From Malachius bipustulatus (Eukaryota > Arthropoda > Insecta > Coleoptera > Melyridae): a stretch of 64,000 nt of DNA. The position numbers and the translations under genes are program-made. Shown piece by piece: positions 12,544 through 23,555 of this stretch; position 1 is the first letter of the stretch, and every line of letters begins with the position of its first letter. The DNA is taken from assembly GCA_910589415.1 (NCBI GenBank), contig OU342630.1, positions 26,507,867 to 26,571,866 of the forward strand, given 5' to 3'. Below the pieces are notes generated by a model, which was not told where the DNA came from, searched no databases, and saw nothing but the letters and a program-made list of their open reading frames with translations.

Positions 12544-12685
12544 GTTTTTTTGACTTTCTAACCTTGACCAATCTATGACCACACATTGCTTTGCCAATAA
12601 ATAATATCGATTGCAGGAAAAAAGTAAAACAGAAAAGAAAACACAATATTGAATAAAGTTATTGTCAAAGGTCGTTGAAAATATA
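12544..12685. repeat. Direct repeat, right copy
   Basis: This is the second copy of the segment at 11098-11240, in the same orientation, beginning TTTTTTGACTTTCTAACC and ending GTCAAAGGTCGTTGAAAA. Divergence between the copies is modest, so the pair is not very recent. Confidence 0.7.
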
Positions 12686-12847
12686 TGCCACATGCCCCTT
12701 TTCAATTTTAATTTAAGAAATATTCTGATATTCCTTCTTTGGTTGGCGTACTCTGGACATTCTACAATGTTCCAGATTCAAAGCCACACTTAAGTATAAC
12801 ACCGTTAATTAGTTCGTTCCCACAGCATTCCGAATTCATATTAGGTA

Positions 12848-13486
12848 TACAGGGTGATCCCGAAATGGCGGACACGGTATACAGGGTGTTGTAGAGGATG
12901 TTCAGAAAGACTGTAAATTTAAAACAAAAATGATTTCCTCGGCTTCGTTACCGAGATATAGGGTGTCCTTTTTTTAAAATTTAAATCAAAAGGGCGGTCA
13001 AATTTAAACAACCTCCACTGGCAAAGCACATGATTTGACATAACTATTACGATAACGTTTGTTTTTTATTATTTTTATTATCGGGAACGGAATTACAGGC
13101 ATTCAAAATTTACCTATTCCCTGAGTTCAAAAAAATTTTCCAATGTGGTATCGTTGCTCGAATTCGAGCTCAACAATGCAACTGAAAGAAATTTTGAATA
13201 ATATTATCGAATATGTATCCGCGCAACGGTTATTGTTTTAAGCTTTGTTGTGTTTTCATTTCATATGTTTCCATGGTAACATCTATCTGGGTATTGTAGA
13301 CCTACACATTATTTTTCTGCCTGAAGAAGGGTATCCAGTGCAGTGTTGTGACTTTATTTTCCACAAAAGTGGTCATATCTTCTTAAATGAGCCATACTGG
13401 AGAAAAAAGTATGGCTCAACTTAGAATCTTTAATCCACAGTGGATGCTGTGGTGCTGTCCGTGTCCGCCATTTCGGGATTACCTGT
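12848..13486. mobile_element. Inverted-repeat element with GGCGGACACGG ends
   Basis: The left end is TACAGGGTGATCCCGAAATG followed by GCGGACACGG, and the right end (13457-13486) is CCGTGTCCGCCATTTCGGG followed by ATTACCTGTA. TA precedes the left end. A second TACAGGGTG-like phrase follows just inside, at about 12880. There is no open frame of note in the 640 bp. Related copies lie at 6862-7470 and 50210-50776, both in opposite orientation. Confidence 0.85.
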
Positions 13487-16400
13487 AGAACATTTTGCAC
13501 TGCCATGATTTGTTGTTGTTGGAAGTCTTCATCTGCATTTTTCTTAAAATATTTAACAAAATGGGATAATATACCGCCACCCCGAAGAATAATTTGAGCT
13601 ATAATAATTACTATTAATACATAACAGTTATTAAAAAGCCTACCTTAGTTAAGGATCTTGATGAGACTTATGTCGCCTACGGCCTACGGAATGAATGTAC
13701 ATCGTAATTCGTAAATAAAAGTAACTTTAATATCTTTGGGTTAGCTCTCCATGCTGAGCTGTCAAACATCCCTTTCAAAACGCCTCAAAACGCTACTAAC
13801 CGGTCTCGAAGATTGGTTCAAACCAAAGTCAAACTGCTTTAAGCGTTTTAGTTCGTGAGGTCATTGTTTTGACATAAAAATGCAACGTTTGTTTACTTTT
13901 CGTGTAAAGTGAGGTTACAAAATGTGAGGTAACACAATAAAAGATAGGTAATCCAAAACAGCGCAATTTAAGAATTCCTCGTTTTAAGTAATTTCACTGA
14001 ATTAAAACATAAAACTGATTGAATATGCTTTCGTAAAACCTTTATTAATCTCACTAGATAAGTGAAAGTACTCCTAGTACTCTCAAAACTTGAAATAATG
14101 GAGAGAGAAAACTATTGATGAAATGAAAAAATCGATTTAAAAATTCGGTTTTTTAAAAATTGTACGAAGTATCCGCAATTTTTTTTTGCTTAAGTCGACT
14201 CGTTTTAAGGTAAGATTTCTTTTTATATAGAAATTTTCCTAAAATTCTGAGTGAGTTATTACTTATTATCCACCAGAACCCACAATGATTTTGTCTTCAC
14301 AACATCGGAGAATCGATACGGAGTAATCCCCAATGTAAACATTATTCTTTAGTGGATATTAGTAATCCGTTGTTTTAGCTGAAAACAAAGCAGTCCGGAG
14401 TATAATTCGTAATAAAGCAAATTTATATTCAGGCAGATAATTATTCAAGGAACTACAAAATGATTACATTATCATCCGAATCCATTTGTCGTTATACCTA
14501 CTCAAAATACACTAAAATAATCAGCTATTTTCTATTCATTGAGAATTTCATGATTATAAAACCCACAGTAACAAAAATATAGTAATTTCGGCCATAAGCC
14601 TCCATGCATCATAATTTACCTAATAGTGATTTTTCCATTAATTTTAACACGTTTACAAAATAAAGTAAACGTTTTCCTCAAGTTAACATCAAAGGTAATA
14701 AATGAATGAATGTACATAAAACGCAAGCAACAAAAAATAACTTGACGGTAGACGGTACGCCATGAACGAGTGATATAGTACTCGTACCTAGATAAGGAGG
14801 TCTATTTTATATAAATAATTATTTTCAATTTATTTGATGATAGTAGCTCCAGGGTAGTTTAAATAAAGCTACGAAATTTTAATTATTGTTATGGTTTTAT
14901 TTTATTATGGTTTTATTTTACTTGCAAAATAACTTCCGTAGGTACCTAGTTAGAGTTCAGATAGTTCTATACCACATGGAACGTGAAGATAGGGACATGT
15001 AAACCGGTTTCCGATATATCGTGCCGTTTTCGTTTTAAATGGCTTTGAAGATCGACAAATATCAATTTTTGATTTGTTTTTAATTATTCATAAGCTACTC
15101 ACTTTAAACGCACACCGTTTACGACATTTTAATTCTATTTTCTCTAAAAATATGAAGATGTTATAATTGAAATGGTTTCCCATATTATAAATAATTACCT
15201 ATACGTTTTTTTTTTTTTGATGCTACCAGCAAGTTACAGGGTTGGATCCGCGCGGGATTAACGCAGGATTAGCACTCTCATACCGTACCCAGGTTATAGG
15301 GACCGATGTAACTTTTTTTGGATTGTAAATGCAAAATAAACGCAAAATTCAAAATAATAATCGTGCTAACGTTATTTTCTAAGATTTTCCTTGCCTTGAA
15401 AGTGAAGAAAAAAATTAAAATTCGACCAGAAAGTCAAAGAGGCCTTAGTTGTGACCTTAATATTAGTTTACAATAGCTGTTTTTAGCTTCTTACACACCC
15501 AGCACCCCTATTTCGCTCCTCGGTCCCGAAAAAATTGATGGAACTTAGGACACGCGGATGTAAATATTTACCGGGCTTTTTTCAAGGAGAACAGAAAAAA
15601 AATAAAAATTTTATAGCATTATTTTCAGCATGGTTGCGAAACTGTAATTAACTCCCTTAAGGCTGAACCACCCCAAACTTTACTTTTTAAATTATACTAA
15701 TTTTGAATAGGTAACACTAACTTTAAATGACCAATTTTTTAAATGGCCAAGACGCTTTTCATTAAACAGCTCTCACACTTGACCTCACACACACACTCAC
15801 CAGGCGTCAAGCTGGTAATATCTCACGGAGAATTCAAGGCGTCAAAATGCCGGTTGTTGCGTTGTGAAGTGGAAGCAAACTAGAGCACTAGTAGAAACGA
15901 TCAGAAAACAAAAACAGCGTAATTTTTTCAGTGCAGTACTTATAATACGCGCTCTTGATTGTGTAAAAATATTGTAAAAATATGTCGATTTTATTCAACG
16001 AATTTTTTATTTTCTTACCACGGCAACCGTTAGAGGGCGTTATCTGACATCTGAGGATATATCGCGAGTTTTATTAATAAATAAAAAAAAATGAATAGAA
16101 TGATAGGTATATTTATTTTTACATAGTGAAAAAACAAATTTAATTCTTAAGAAGTCTTTGAAAACCGTAGCTGTATATATTTCGCCCAACTGTAGATATC
16201 CGCTAGCAAATTTGATTTTATGTTGATTTTATGAGTTTGGACCCCGCACGCATCAAATGAAAATCATCCCTCGGTTAAAATTGATGAAATTTAAATATGT
16301 TTATGGCGATCAAATGTCTCGAAGTGGATATGGATAATTATAGGTTAATGAAAATTAGAATATTTTAAATTTTTTTCTATTCACCATCGGTAACTTCGTT

Positions 16401-17569
16401 GGAGCTATGAGGTCGGTTGAATTAGCTGAGTGAAGAGTTTTTGCAGCGTATTACAGTTATGAAAAGAGAAAAACAATTAAAAGTTCACGTAATGAGATAT
16501 TCCTATTTTTATACCCAAAATTTACGTTTTTGGAAATATCTCATGATGTGGAATTTCAATTATTTTTTTTATATGTATATGGCAGAGTGATAAGATAATC
16601 TAGTGATAGTTTGTATGCGGAGTCTGGACTTCTTGATATTGGTTACTGTACAGATTTCTAATTTATCAATTTGAATGCAAGAATACAAAAGAAGAGAATA
16701 GGCAAAGGATTGCAATAGAGTTAGTGAGAGGGGATTATTAAAAACGTGAAGAGCAAAAAAGGAAATAGGTAAAAGAAATTATCTTTTTTGTCAACTATTA
16801 TTTAATGCTATGCAAATAGAATTCAAGCTGAATAAAAATAAGTTTGTTATTAAAAAAAAAAGTTGAGAAATGGTTAGCAGGGATGCCTAGGGATAGTGTC
16901 AGAGGCATGCTGGGTTTGGATCAGGCATAGGGCATAGTATACCGGCCGGGTTTTTATTATTGTGTTTGACCTGCGTCGTTACTTTATTACTTTCTATCTG
17001 GTGCAAGTTGGGAGGAAAGTAAATGTGCTTATGGCATTGTTTGTGAACGTAACTTTTGTTCCTTTCTTCCTTTTTGTAAATGATGAAAACAGCATTAATT
17101 GAACTAGTTCTCCTCGGCTAGTGTAAGGAAGTGAATTTTTTACGTGTTTTTCTTTTCGTCTCTCATACAAGCTAGGTTTAAGTGATTGAGGAAAAGTAGG
17201 TACACGCGGACTTGGGGAATATGGTAGATGGTGTCTTTAAATAGAAGCAGCCGCTTTTAATCTATAGGGGACTGAAATTTTTGTGGCAATAAGATATCCA
17301 CAAGGAGTGATCTGGTATTGCATTCAAGCAAAATCTGTCGAGCTGTTTCGAAATGGCGGCATTTTGGATTTTGAAAAATAATTGGTGTTTAAAAAAATAA
17401 TTATTCGATTATCTTGCAAGCATAATTGATCGTATTGCGGTTTCTACGCTTCTCATCTTGTGAGTGCAACTCGTGTGAGTGCAACAATAAGTATATACAA
17501 GTTTGGGCTTGGCAAGCATACCAATAATGGTTAGGCCTTTTACTTAAGCCTCTTTTCCATTTTAAAAAG
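13487..17569. other. Unassigned AT-rich DNA
   Basis: I see no gene, RNA gene or complete mobile element in these 4 kb. Short dispersed similarities exist. GATAGGGACATGTAAACCGG near 14990 resembles 25420-25450. A block at 14222-14280 is roughly the inverse of 10205-10260. Long A/T homopolymers are frequent. No open frame exceeds about 60 codons except by chance. Confidence 0.4.
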
Positions 17570-17786
17570 GAGGGAGCTTCGGTCTTCACTATGTAGTTAA
17601 GACAAAGTCGCTCCACTCCGGTAATTATGGGTTTGAGCTATTTGCCAACATTACCCAGCCTCAAGTATGCCATTAAATAGTAGAAAGGACAACACAGACA
17701 TCCAGAGCTTCACCGAGAATCGAACTTAGTCCGCCGGGTCCAGTGATTCAGCAGATCACCCACTACTTAAGCCATTTTTACCGACA
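17570..17786 (-). repeat. tRNA-derived SINE
   Basis: On the minus strand the head (17786 downward) reads TGGCTTAAGTAGTGGG, a good RNA polymerase III A box, and about 45 bases later AGTTCGATTCTCGG, close to the B box GGTTCGANTCC. The tRNA-unrelated body follows and ends with GGAGCGACTTTGTCTTAACT and GAAGCTCCCTCC, shared with the copy at 8930-9040. Length is about 215 bp. It is not a functional tRNA because the arms do not fold fully. SINE identity is inferred from the head plus the shared body. Confidence 0.6.
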
Positions 17787-19460
17787 CACGATGAGAAACT
17801 GACCAGTACTCGTCAGTGACCTATAATTGTACAAGTAAATCATTCATACGACATGGCTATTAGAAGCAATTACCAAATATTGGTCAAGTACCCCGTGTTA
17901 ATATGAGATATTAATGATTTTGTCCTTATTTTTTATCTGTCTTTGTTTTTATTGTACGCTTACTTTCTTTCCGTTTATTTAATGTAGGTATGACATTTTT
18001 AGCCCGTCGCCTCTGAAAGTTTACTTTTCGATAGGCAACAGCCGGCCGAATGACATCTATTCCAGATCGTTGTATACTACAACGGCTCGCCTCGAAGTAT
18101 AGAAAATTTTCCAGCTCGCTAACGACTGCTTTCTAGCCCTAGTGCCGACAAGAAAAAGTTTCACAATAGTCGTTGGTTTTAGTTGCTGCTAACGGCAGGT
18201 GAGAGCTCCGCAGATGACGCAGTTCCCGAGATCGAACCTCGATACACACATGTTTCAATCAAGTCGAAACATACATTAATAAATATATCGATTTGATTCC
18301 GTATGATTTTCTTAATCTTATTAGGTACCTACCTAGCCTCGATACGTACATTCAAGTTTTCAGTGTTCTAACGCGATAGCACTAGAAAATACCGTGTATA
18401 TCTCGATTGTACCAAAACACATTTAATCTCGTATGGCGTCCGTCGCTTAAGGCGCGCGCCGATATGACGTCATACTCGCTGAAATGCGCTTTGTTCCGCC
18501 CTTGATATACAATGTACTATTTCTTGTCTTGACAAGTAAAATTAGTAATATGATGTTATTTGATTCTTGAAAGTAAATGCTTATTATTGTTATCACTACA
18601 ATTATTATTATTATTACCTCTAAGTATACGTTATAACGTATTACCTACAAAGAGCTAATGGTAATGCCATAACGACGGCAAGTGTGCAATTGGCAATCTT
18701 TCTTTAAGGACTGAGGGTGTCAATGATTTAACATCATTTAAAAGAAAAATTGGGTTACGCGTCAGGGAAATGACTACCCATGGTCGGGTTAATAAACTAG
18801 TTTGTTGATAGTTAAACCGATGAAGTAACGGATCGGTTTGAGGACGGGGGTAATAAGGTGCGATCTTAGAAGTTATATATTTGTTAAAAGCTGGATGTCC
18901 TTGTGCTGTAGCAGTAACGGTTATTCTGTTGGGAAATGGTTTGGGCCTCAAGAGGATATAATAGCTCTTGCATAACTGATTGATTAAGGGAATTTCTGCC
19001 TCTCATGAAACCTGCCACGATTCTCTTCTTCTAAACAATTATTGTATTAGGCACTAAACCTATAGGCTTTGAATAACTCAATTGTCAAATCACCCATTCC
19101 ACGTGCCTATTTCCTCAGGTTATGTGTGTTCAAGTTGATCCAGCTTCGCTATCTATCTACCCATATCGTCTTTGGAATGTGGTATAGAATATATCGACTG
19201 CTGTTACAATGTCTCATTTTCACTAGCTATAATGGTACACTGGAAAAATTTTGCTCCGACTGGTGTTACAGTGAATTTTCTTGGAAAATTACAGAAAAAT
19301 CAGCAGTATATCATGATGAATCTCAAAAGACAAAATCTTATAATTATTTATTACAATTTCCAAAAGAATTTATCTAACTTAATTGGAATAATATATTTAA
19401 AATTTTAAAATTTTATTTAAAATTTTTTAAAATTAAAATTAATTTAAATTTTTTATCGAT
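17787..19460. other. Unassigned DNA upstream of the intact retrotransposon
   Basis: The last part must include the 5' untranslated region of the element whose ORF1 starts at 19461, but I cannot locate its 5' boundary without a second copy. The stretch 18000-18500 is less AT-rich and has GCGCGCC and TGACGTCA-like sites, without a gene attached. Minus-strand (18655-18951) and plus-strand (19069-19377) frames of about 100 codons show no recognisable domain. Confidence 0.4.
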
Positions 19461-20495
19461 ATGCCGAACGGCGAAGACGTGTTTATGTTAGCTCCGCAGA
19501 AACCCTGCAAAAAGTGTAAAGTGCTGCCCAAGAATGGGCTATCTTGTGTGAAATGTGGTAGCTATAGCCACGAAAGTTGCATTAAGAATTTAAAAAATGC
19601 AAAGATAATAGACATTACGTCAAAAACAGTGATTTGCTGTGAAGGTGAATCCGATGAAACGCCACAGTCGCCAGTGGTTAAAGATCCTTATTATTATCAA
19701 ATGGAGATAAATTATTTAAAGGAAATTATTAAGCAGAAAGACCATCATTTGAAAGAAATCACCGAACATAAAGATAAAATTATTGAATATCAACAAGATG
19801 TGATAAACATTCTAAAGCTGCATCTACATGGAAATAAATGCAATGAACCAAATATTGAAGCTCAAAATACGATTGGCAAGAAAAGTAAACCGAATAATCC
19901 ATCATCATACTCTGAATCTGTCATAGGTGAAAGCCGAAAGGCCGCTTCTCTACCTTCCCATATAGATAAACAACCTAAAAGCATTATAGTAACTGCTCAA
20001 GAAAAAAGGGGGCAGTTGCCAAATCAAACAAACATACAAACCTCAACAATAACAATAGGCAATGCTTCTTATGGATGTGTTGACTCAGCAAATTCAAAAC
20101 TACAAAAGTTGCCTTCAGATGATACATCTAGTGTTGAAGGTGGTTTTCAAAGTGTCAAGAGGAGAAGAAGGAAAAGTAATAAACCTATTGTTGGGAAAAG
20201 GCCATCACAAGAAAACGAAGAATTTCCAAAAGCGGCTGAAAGAACAATGGCGCTTCATGTATACAGAATGAATCCAGCGACAACTAAGGAAGAATTTTCG
20301 AAGTTCTTGCAACGTCAGTTTCCTGAAGTTAAGGTGGAAAATATGGCGTCAAAGTATCCTGAGATATACTCATCTTTTAAAGTTGAAATAAGCTTCAAGA
20401 ATGCAGAATTGGCAATGGATCCAAACACATGGCCTGAAGGTGCATGTGTAAATAAGTTTTTTCACAGAAGACCAAATCCACGTACAAAAGACTAG
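19461..20495 (+). CDS. ORF1 protein of non-LTR retrotransposon (gag-like)
   Basis: This is the RNA-binding/structural protein of the element, expected to coat the transcript in a ribonucleoprotein (family knowledge). Residues 16-60 carry a PHD-like cluster: C16, C19, C29, C32, H37, C40, then C59 and C60. Residues about 81-123 (QMEINYLKEIIKQKD onward) are strongly charged with heptad-like spacing, a probable coiled coil. A basic patch KRRRRKSNKP lies near 234-243. The C-terminal part from about 264 (ALHVYRMNPATTKEEF to WPEGACVNKFF) matches the gag-like terminal domain seen in insect CR1/Daphne-type ORF1 proteins. The start at ATG 19461 follows a very AT-rich leader. The stop TAG at 20493-20495 lies inside the reading frame of ORF2. 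Confidence 0.88.
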   Translation: MPNGEDVFMLAPQKPCKKCKVLPKNGLSCVKCGSYSHESCIKNLKNAKIIDITSKTVICCEGESDETPQSPVVKDPYYYQMEINYLKEIIKQKDHHLKEITEHKDKIIEYQQDVINILKLHLHGNKCNEPNIEAQNTIGKKSKPNNPSSYSESVIGESRKAASLPSHIDKQPKSIIVTAQEKRGQLPNQTNIQTSTITIGNASYGCVDSANSKLQKLPSDDTSSVEGGFQSVKRRRRKSNKPIVGKRPSQENEEFPKAAERTMALHVYRMNPATTKEEFSKFLQRQFPEVKVENMASKYPEIYSSFKVEISFKNAELAMDPNTWPEGACVNKFFHRRPNPRTKD

Positions 20496-23275
20496 CAAAT
20501 CACGCAAGTAGTATAAAAGTTCTGCATTATAATATTCAGGGCTTGTTAAATAAAGCCGAGATGTTATCAGCCTTTCTCAAGGATAAAAATTATGATTTCG
20601 TTTGTATATCTGAACATTTTTTGTGTTATGATAATATCTCGACAGTCCTTTTGGAGAATTTCAATCTAAAAACTTGTTTTTGCAGAGATACAAAACAACA
20701 TGGGGGTGTCGCAATATATGCTAGTGACAATGTTGATACCATTGAGCTGAATGTAAGAGATCTTTCTGTTCCTTTTCATGCTGAGTTTGCTGCTGTCCAT
20801 ATTCCTGTTAGTGGTATAGCAATTATAGTCACCTACAGATCCTCATCCTCGGGAGACTTTGATGTGTTTCTTCAACAGCTGGAACTGGTGCTAAACAGAG
20901 TCACTGAGACTTGCAAGTACCTGATATTGTTAGGAGATATAAACTGTGACCTTATATCCAGTAGTACACAATCGAGGAGTATGCAAAATGTACTCCTGAC
21001 ATTTAACATGTCCGCTATTATCAAAGATTACACCAGAGTCACAAGCTCATGTAAATCGCGTCTCGATAATATTGTCACAAATTTAAACTATAGTGTACAC
21101 TCGTCTGGTGTGATCGAACCAGGATTATCTGATCACAATGCACAATATGTGATCATTCAAGGTGAGTTCAAACAAAATATTAGATATGTTAAAAATAAAA
21201 TTCTGTCTCAAAAAGGCCTAGAAAAAGTCAAGCAAGATTTAGTGAATTTGGATTGGAAAAATTGTGTTCTCAATTATGTAGATTGTTCAGATTCCATGGC
21301 GGAATTTTTGAAAATTATTGAAAAATTAATTAATAAATATTCTGTTTGTACGTTAAGCCGATCTAGTGATCGTTCTCCCATAAATTGGTTCAATAAGAAT
21401 CTCAGACATATGAGGGACACGTTGTCTGCATTGAAAACAGTTTGTTCGTCAAAACATAACCCAAAAAATTGGGAAATCTATCGTAAATATAAAACAACGT
21501 ATCGGAATAAAATTTTTGAGGCTAAAAGGATTGCCTACTCTGATTACATTTTAAATTCTCGTTCAAAGTCTAAATCCTGCTGGTCAATTATAAACTACGA
21601 AAATAATATTAAGAAAAATGTATCCAAAGGAAATATTATACACCCCAACCGATTCAATGAATATTTTACTACAATAGCTGAAAACATTATATCTAACTCA
21701 ACTTCAGTTATTGACTTTGATGAGCGAAGTATGGCAGATGCGGTGAATAAAAACAATCCTCCATTTTTTTTGGGACCTGTTATATCGCATGACGTAAAAT
21801 CTGCCATTGCGGCTTTGAAAAATAAGTCATGCAAGGACGTGTATGGTATAAATAGTCGAATTTTGAAATTTATATCTGACGTCATAGCTGAACCTCTTAG
21901 TGACATTTTTAACAAATGTATAATTAACGGTGTTTACCCCAAGGCACTAAAAATTAGTCGCGTTATACCTATTTTTAAAAACGGAAATTCTTCAGATTTA
22001 AACAACTATCGGCCCATAGCGATATCTCCTATGGTCAGCAAGATTTTCGAAATTATTCTAAAAAAAAACCTGTTAAATTATCTAGATCGCTTCAACCTGC
22101 TCTCTAGTAGGCAGTTTGGTTTCGTGCGTGGCGTCTCAACGATCGATGCTTTGTCGGTGTTGATCGGGGATGTGATCGATGGGTTTGAGAGGGGGGAGTC
22201 TACAGCGGTAACGTTGTGTGATCTCTCAAAGGCTTTCGATTGCGTCTCGGCCCGGAATTTGATAAAAAAACTAGAGTGGTACGGTATAAGAGGAATACCC
22301 CTAAGAATATTCAGTGATTTTTTAAGTGACAGACACCAGTATACAGACTATAACGGTCAATGCTCTGAAATACTTGATCAACGATATGGAGTACCGCAGG
22401 GGTCAATCTTAGGACCACTCTTATTCATTATTTATATTAATGATCTTGCTCATTATATTGGAGAGAAAAATCTTATACTGTATGCTGATGATACAACGCT
22501 ATACGCATCAGGTAGAGAGCTTGACATCGCGGAAAGAAATGCGCAGGGTCTTTTGGACCTTGCAGCTAGTTGGTTTGCTGCAAACTCACTGAAATTGAAT
22601 GACAATAAAACGCAAAAAATTAACCTAACATCTAGCAGACTGACGGGTTCGCGGGAACCGGTGAAGTTGCTGGGTATGAGCATTGATAGTCGGCTCACGT
22701 GGTCTTCTCATGTACACAGATTGGCTGCTAAGATATCTAGTGGTATATTCGCAATAAAAGGCTTGAAGAACACTGTCTGTTTGGAGGTATTGAGAACTGC
22801 ATATTTCTCTCTTGTTCAGGCTCATATTGGTTATGGTCTATTGCTGTGGGGAAGCACATCAGAAGCCAACGTTATTTTTGTATTGCAAAAAAAAGTAGTA
22901 AGAATGATACTGGGTGCAAAATATTTAGACCACTGTAAGCCCTTATTCAAAGAATTAAAATTCATGACTTTACCATCACTATACATTCTCCAAACGGTCT
23001 CTCATATACATGATATTGCTTCTAAAATAGAATCACATGCGGATCTGCATGACTACAATACAAGGGGTAGAAATAATCTAATAGTACCATATAGTAGACT
23101 TACAGTTTCGAAAAGGAACAGATTGAATTTAAAGTTATATAACTGTCTATCCGAAGATGTCAGGTCTTTAAATTCAAGAAATTTTAAAAAATATATAAAA
23201 AATCTATTGATAGAACATGCATTCTATTCAATAGACGAGTATCTATGTATTAACACTATTAACAATCAAAAATAA
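20456..23275 (+). CDS. ORF2 polyprotein: endonuclease and reverse transcriptase
   Basis: Catalyses target nicking and target-primed reverse transcription. The frame is open from 20456; the preceding in-frame codon at 20453 is TAA. The first motif of the endonuclease, HYNIQGLLNK, is encoded at about 20525-20554, before the first ATG (20561). Numbering from the TTG at 20543: E24 in ISEHF, GDIN at 131-134, LDNIVTN at 174-180 and SDH at 196-198 are endonuclease motifs. RT motifs are PIFKNGNSSDLNNYRPIAIS (about 476-495), D560 in DLSKAFD, GVPQGSILGP at 616-625 and YADD at 647-650. The C-terminal region is as in Jockey/CR1-type RTs and no RNase H follows. All catalytic residues are present. ORF2 overlaps the last 40 bp of ORF1 in the -1 frame. 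Confidence 0.92.
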   Translation, partial: VFSQKTKSTYKRLANHASSIKVLHYNIQGLLNKAEMLSAFLKDKNYDFVCISEHFLCYDNISTVLLENFNLKTCFCRDTKQHGGVAIYASDNVDTIELNVRDLSVPFHAEFAAVHIPVSGIAIIVTYRSSSSGDFDVFLQQLELVLNRVTETCKYLILLGDINCDLISSSTQSRSMQNVLLTFNMSAIIKDYTRVTSSCKSRLDNIVTNLNYSVHSSGVIEPGLSDHNAQYVIIQGEFKQNIRYVKNKILSQKGLEKVKQDLVNLDWKNCVLNYVDCSDSMAEFLKIIEKLINKYSVCTLSRSSDRSPINWFNKNLRHMRDTLSALKTVCSSKHNPKNWEIYRKYKTTYRNKIFEAKRIAYSDYILNSRSKSKSCWSIINYENNIKKNVSKGNIIHPNRFNEYFTTIAENIISNSTSVIDFDERSMADAVNKNNPPFFLGPVISHDVKSAIAALKNKSCKDVYGINSRILKFISDVIAEPLSDIFNKCIINGVYPKALKISRVIPIFKNGNSSDLNNYRPIAISPMVSKIFEIILKKNLLNYLDRFNLLSSRQFGFVRGVSTIDALSVLIGDVIDGFERGESTAVTLCDLSKAFDCVSARNLIKKLEWYGIRGIPLRIFSDFLSDRHQYTDYNGQCSEILDQRYGVPQGSILGPLLFIIYINDLAHYIGEKNLILYADDTTLYASGRELDIAERNAQGLLDLAASWFAANSLKLNDNKTQKINLTSSRLTGSREPVKLLGMSIDSRLTWSSHVHRLAAKISSGIFAIKGLKNTVCLEVLRTAYFSLVQAHIGYGLLLWGSTSEANVIFVLQKKVVRMILGAKYLDHCKPLFKELKFMTLPSLYILQTVSHIHDIASKIESHADLHDYNTRGRNNLIVPYSRLTVSKRNRLNLKLYNCLSEDVRSLNSRNFKKYIKNLLIEHAFYSIDEYLCINTINNQK

Positions 23276-23473
23276 AACTAATTCCAAATATCAAATTGTA
23301 CCTGCTAGGTTTATATTAAGATAGGGATCTATCCTGTAAAGCAAGCGTAGTGTGCTTGTTTTGTTTTTTTTTTTTTTTTCTTCATATTCCTATATTATTG
23401 TATGTATGTCAGTTTTTTCTTTCAATTATTTATTGACCAACCAAATGTCATTTATATAATGGTGGAAAATAAA

Positions 23474-23509
<36 letters not shown>
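23474..23509 (+). repeat. (TTA)n tail of the retrotransposon
   Basis: About 12 TTA units follow AATAAAA at the 3' end of the intact element. Simple 3' tails of this kind, in place of poly(A), are common in CR1-like and some other non-LTR lineages. Confidence 0.9.
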
Positions 23510-23555
23510 AAACGGAATAAAACTAAATGGTAGATTGACAAGAAACGATTTAATA

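Larger units (their letters stand above)
19461..23509 (+). mobile_element. Intact two-ORF non-LTR retrotransposon
   Basis: This is the only element in the window with full-length open frames: ORF1 (344 codons) followed by ORF2 (about 910 codons or more, with endonuclease and reverse transcriptase). It then has a roughly 200-bp 3' untranslated region and a (TTA)n tail of about 36 bp ending at 23509. There is no RNase H domain. ORF1 with a PHD-like Cys/His cluster and an ORF2 that is endonuclease plus RT are typical of the CR1/L2/Daphne/Crack-like group; I would not name the clade more exactly. The 5' boundary is unknown, so the start given is the ORF1 start. Absence of stops suggests recent insertion. 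A polyadenylation-like AATAAA lies at 23468-23473, just before the tail. Confidence 0.9.

Noticed and set aside
11098..12685. LTR retrotransposon bounded by the direct repeats
   Set aside because: The repeats are only about 143 bp, and no TG...CA ends, primer-binding site, gag or pol text was found between them.
17706..17786. A functional tRNA gene on the minus strand
   Set aside because: A and B boxes are present but the arms do not fold properly and the sequence continues into a body shared with another repeat, so a SINE head is more likely.
18655..18951. 98-codon minus-strand frame
   Set aside because: There is no recognisable motif, no start context and no neighbouring exon-like frames.
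21595..21915. 106-codon minus-strand frame inside ORF2
   Set aside because: It is a shadow of the intact reverse transcriptase frame on the other strand.
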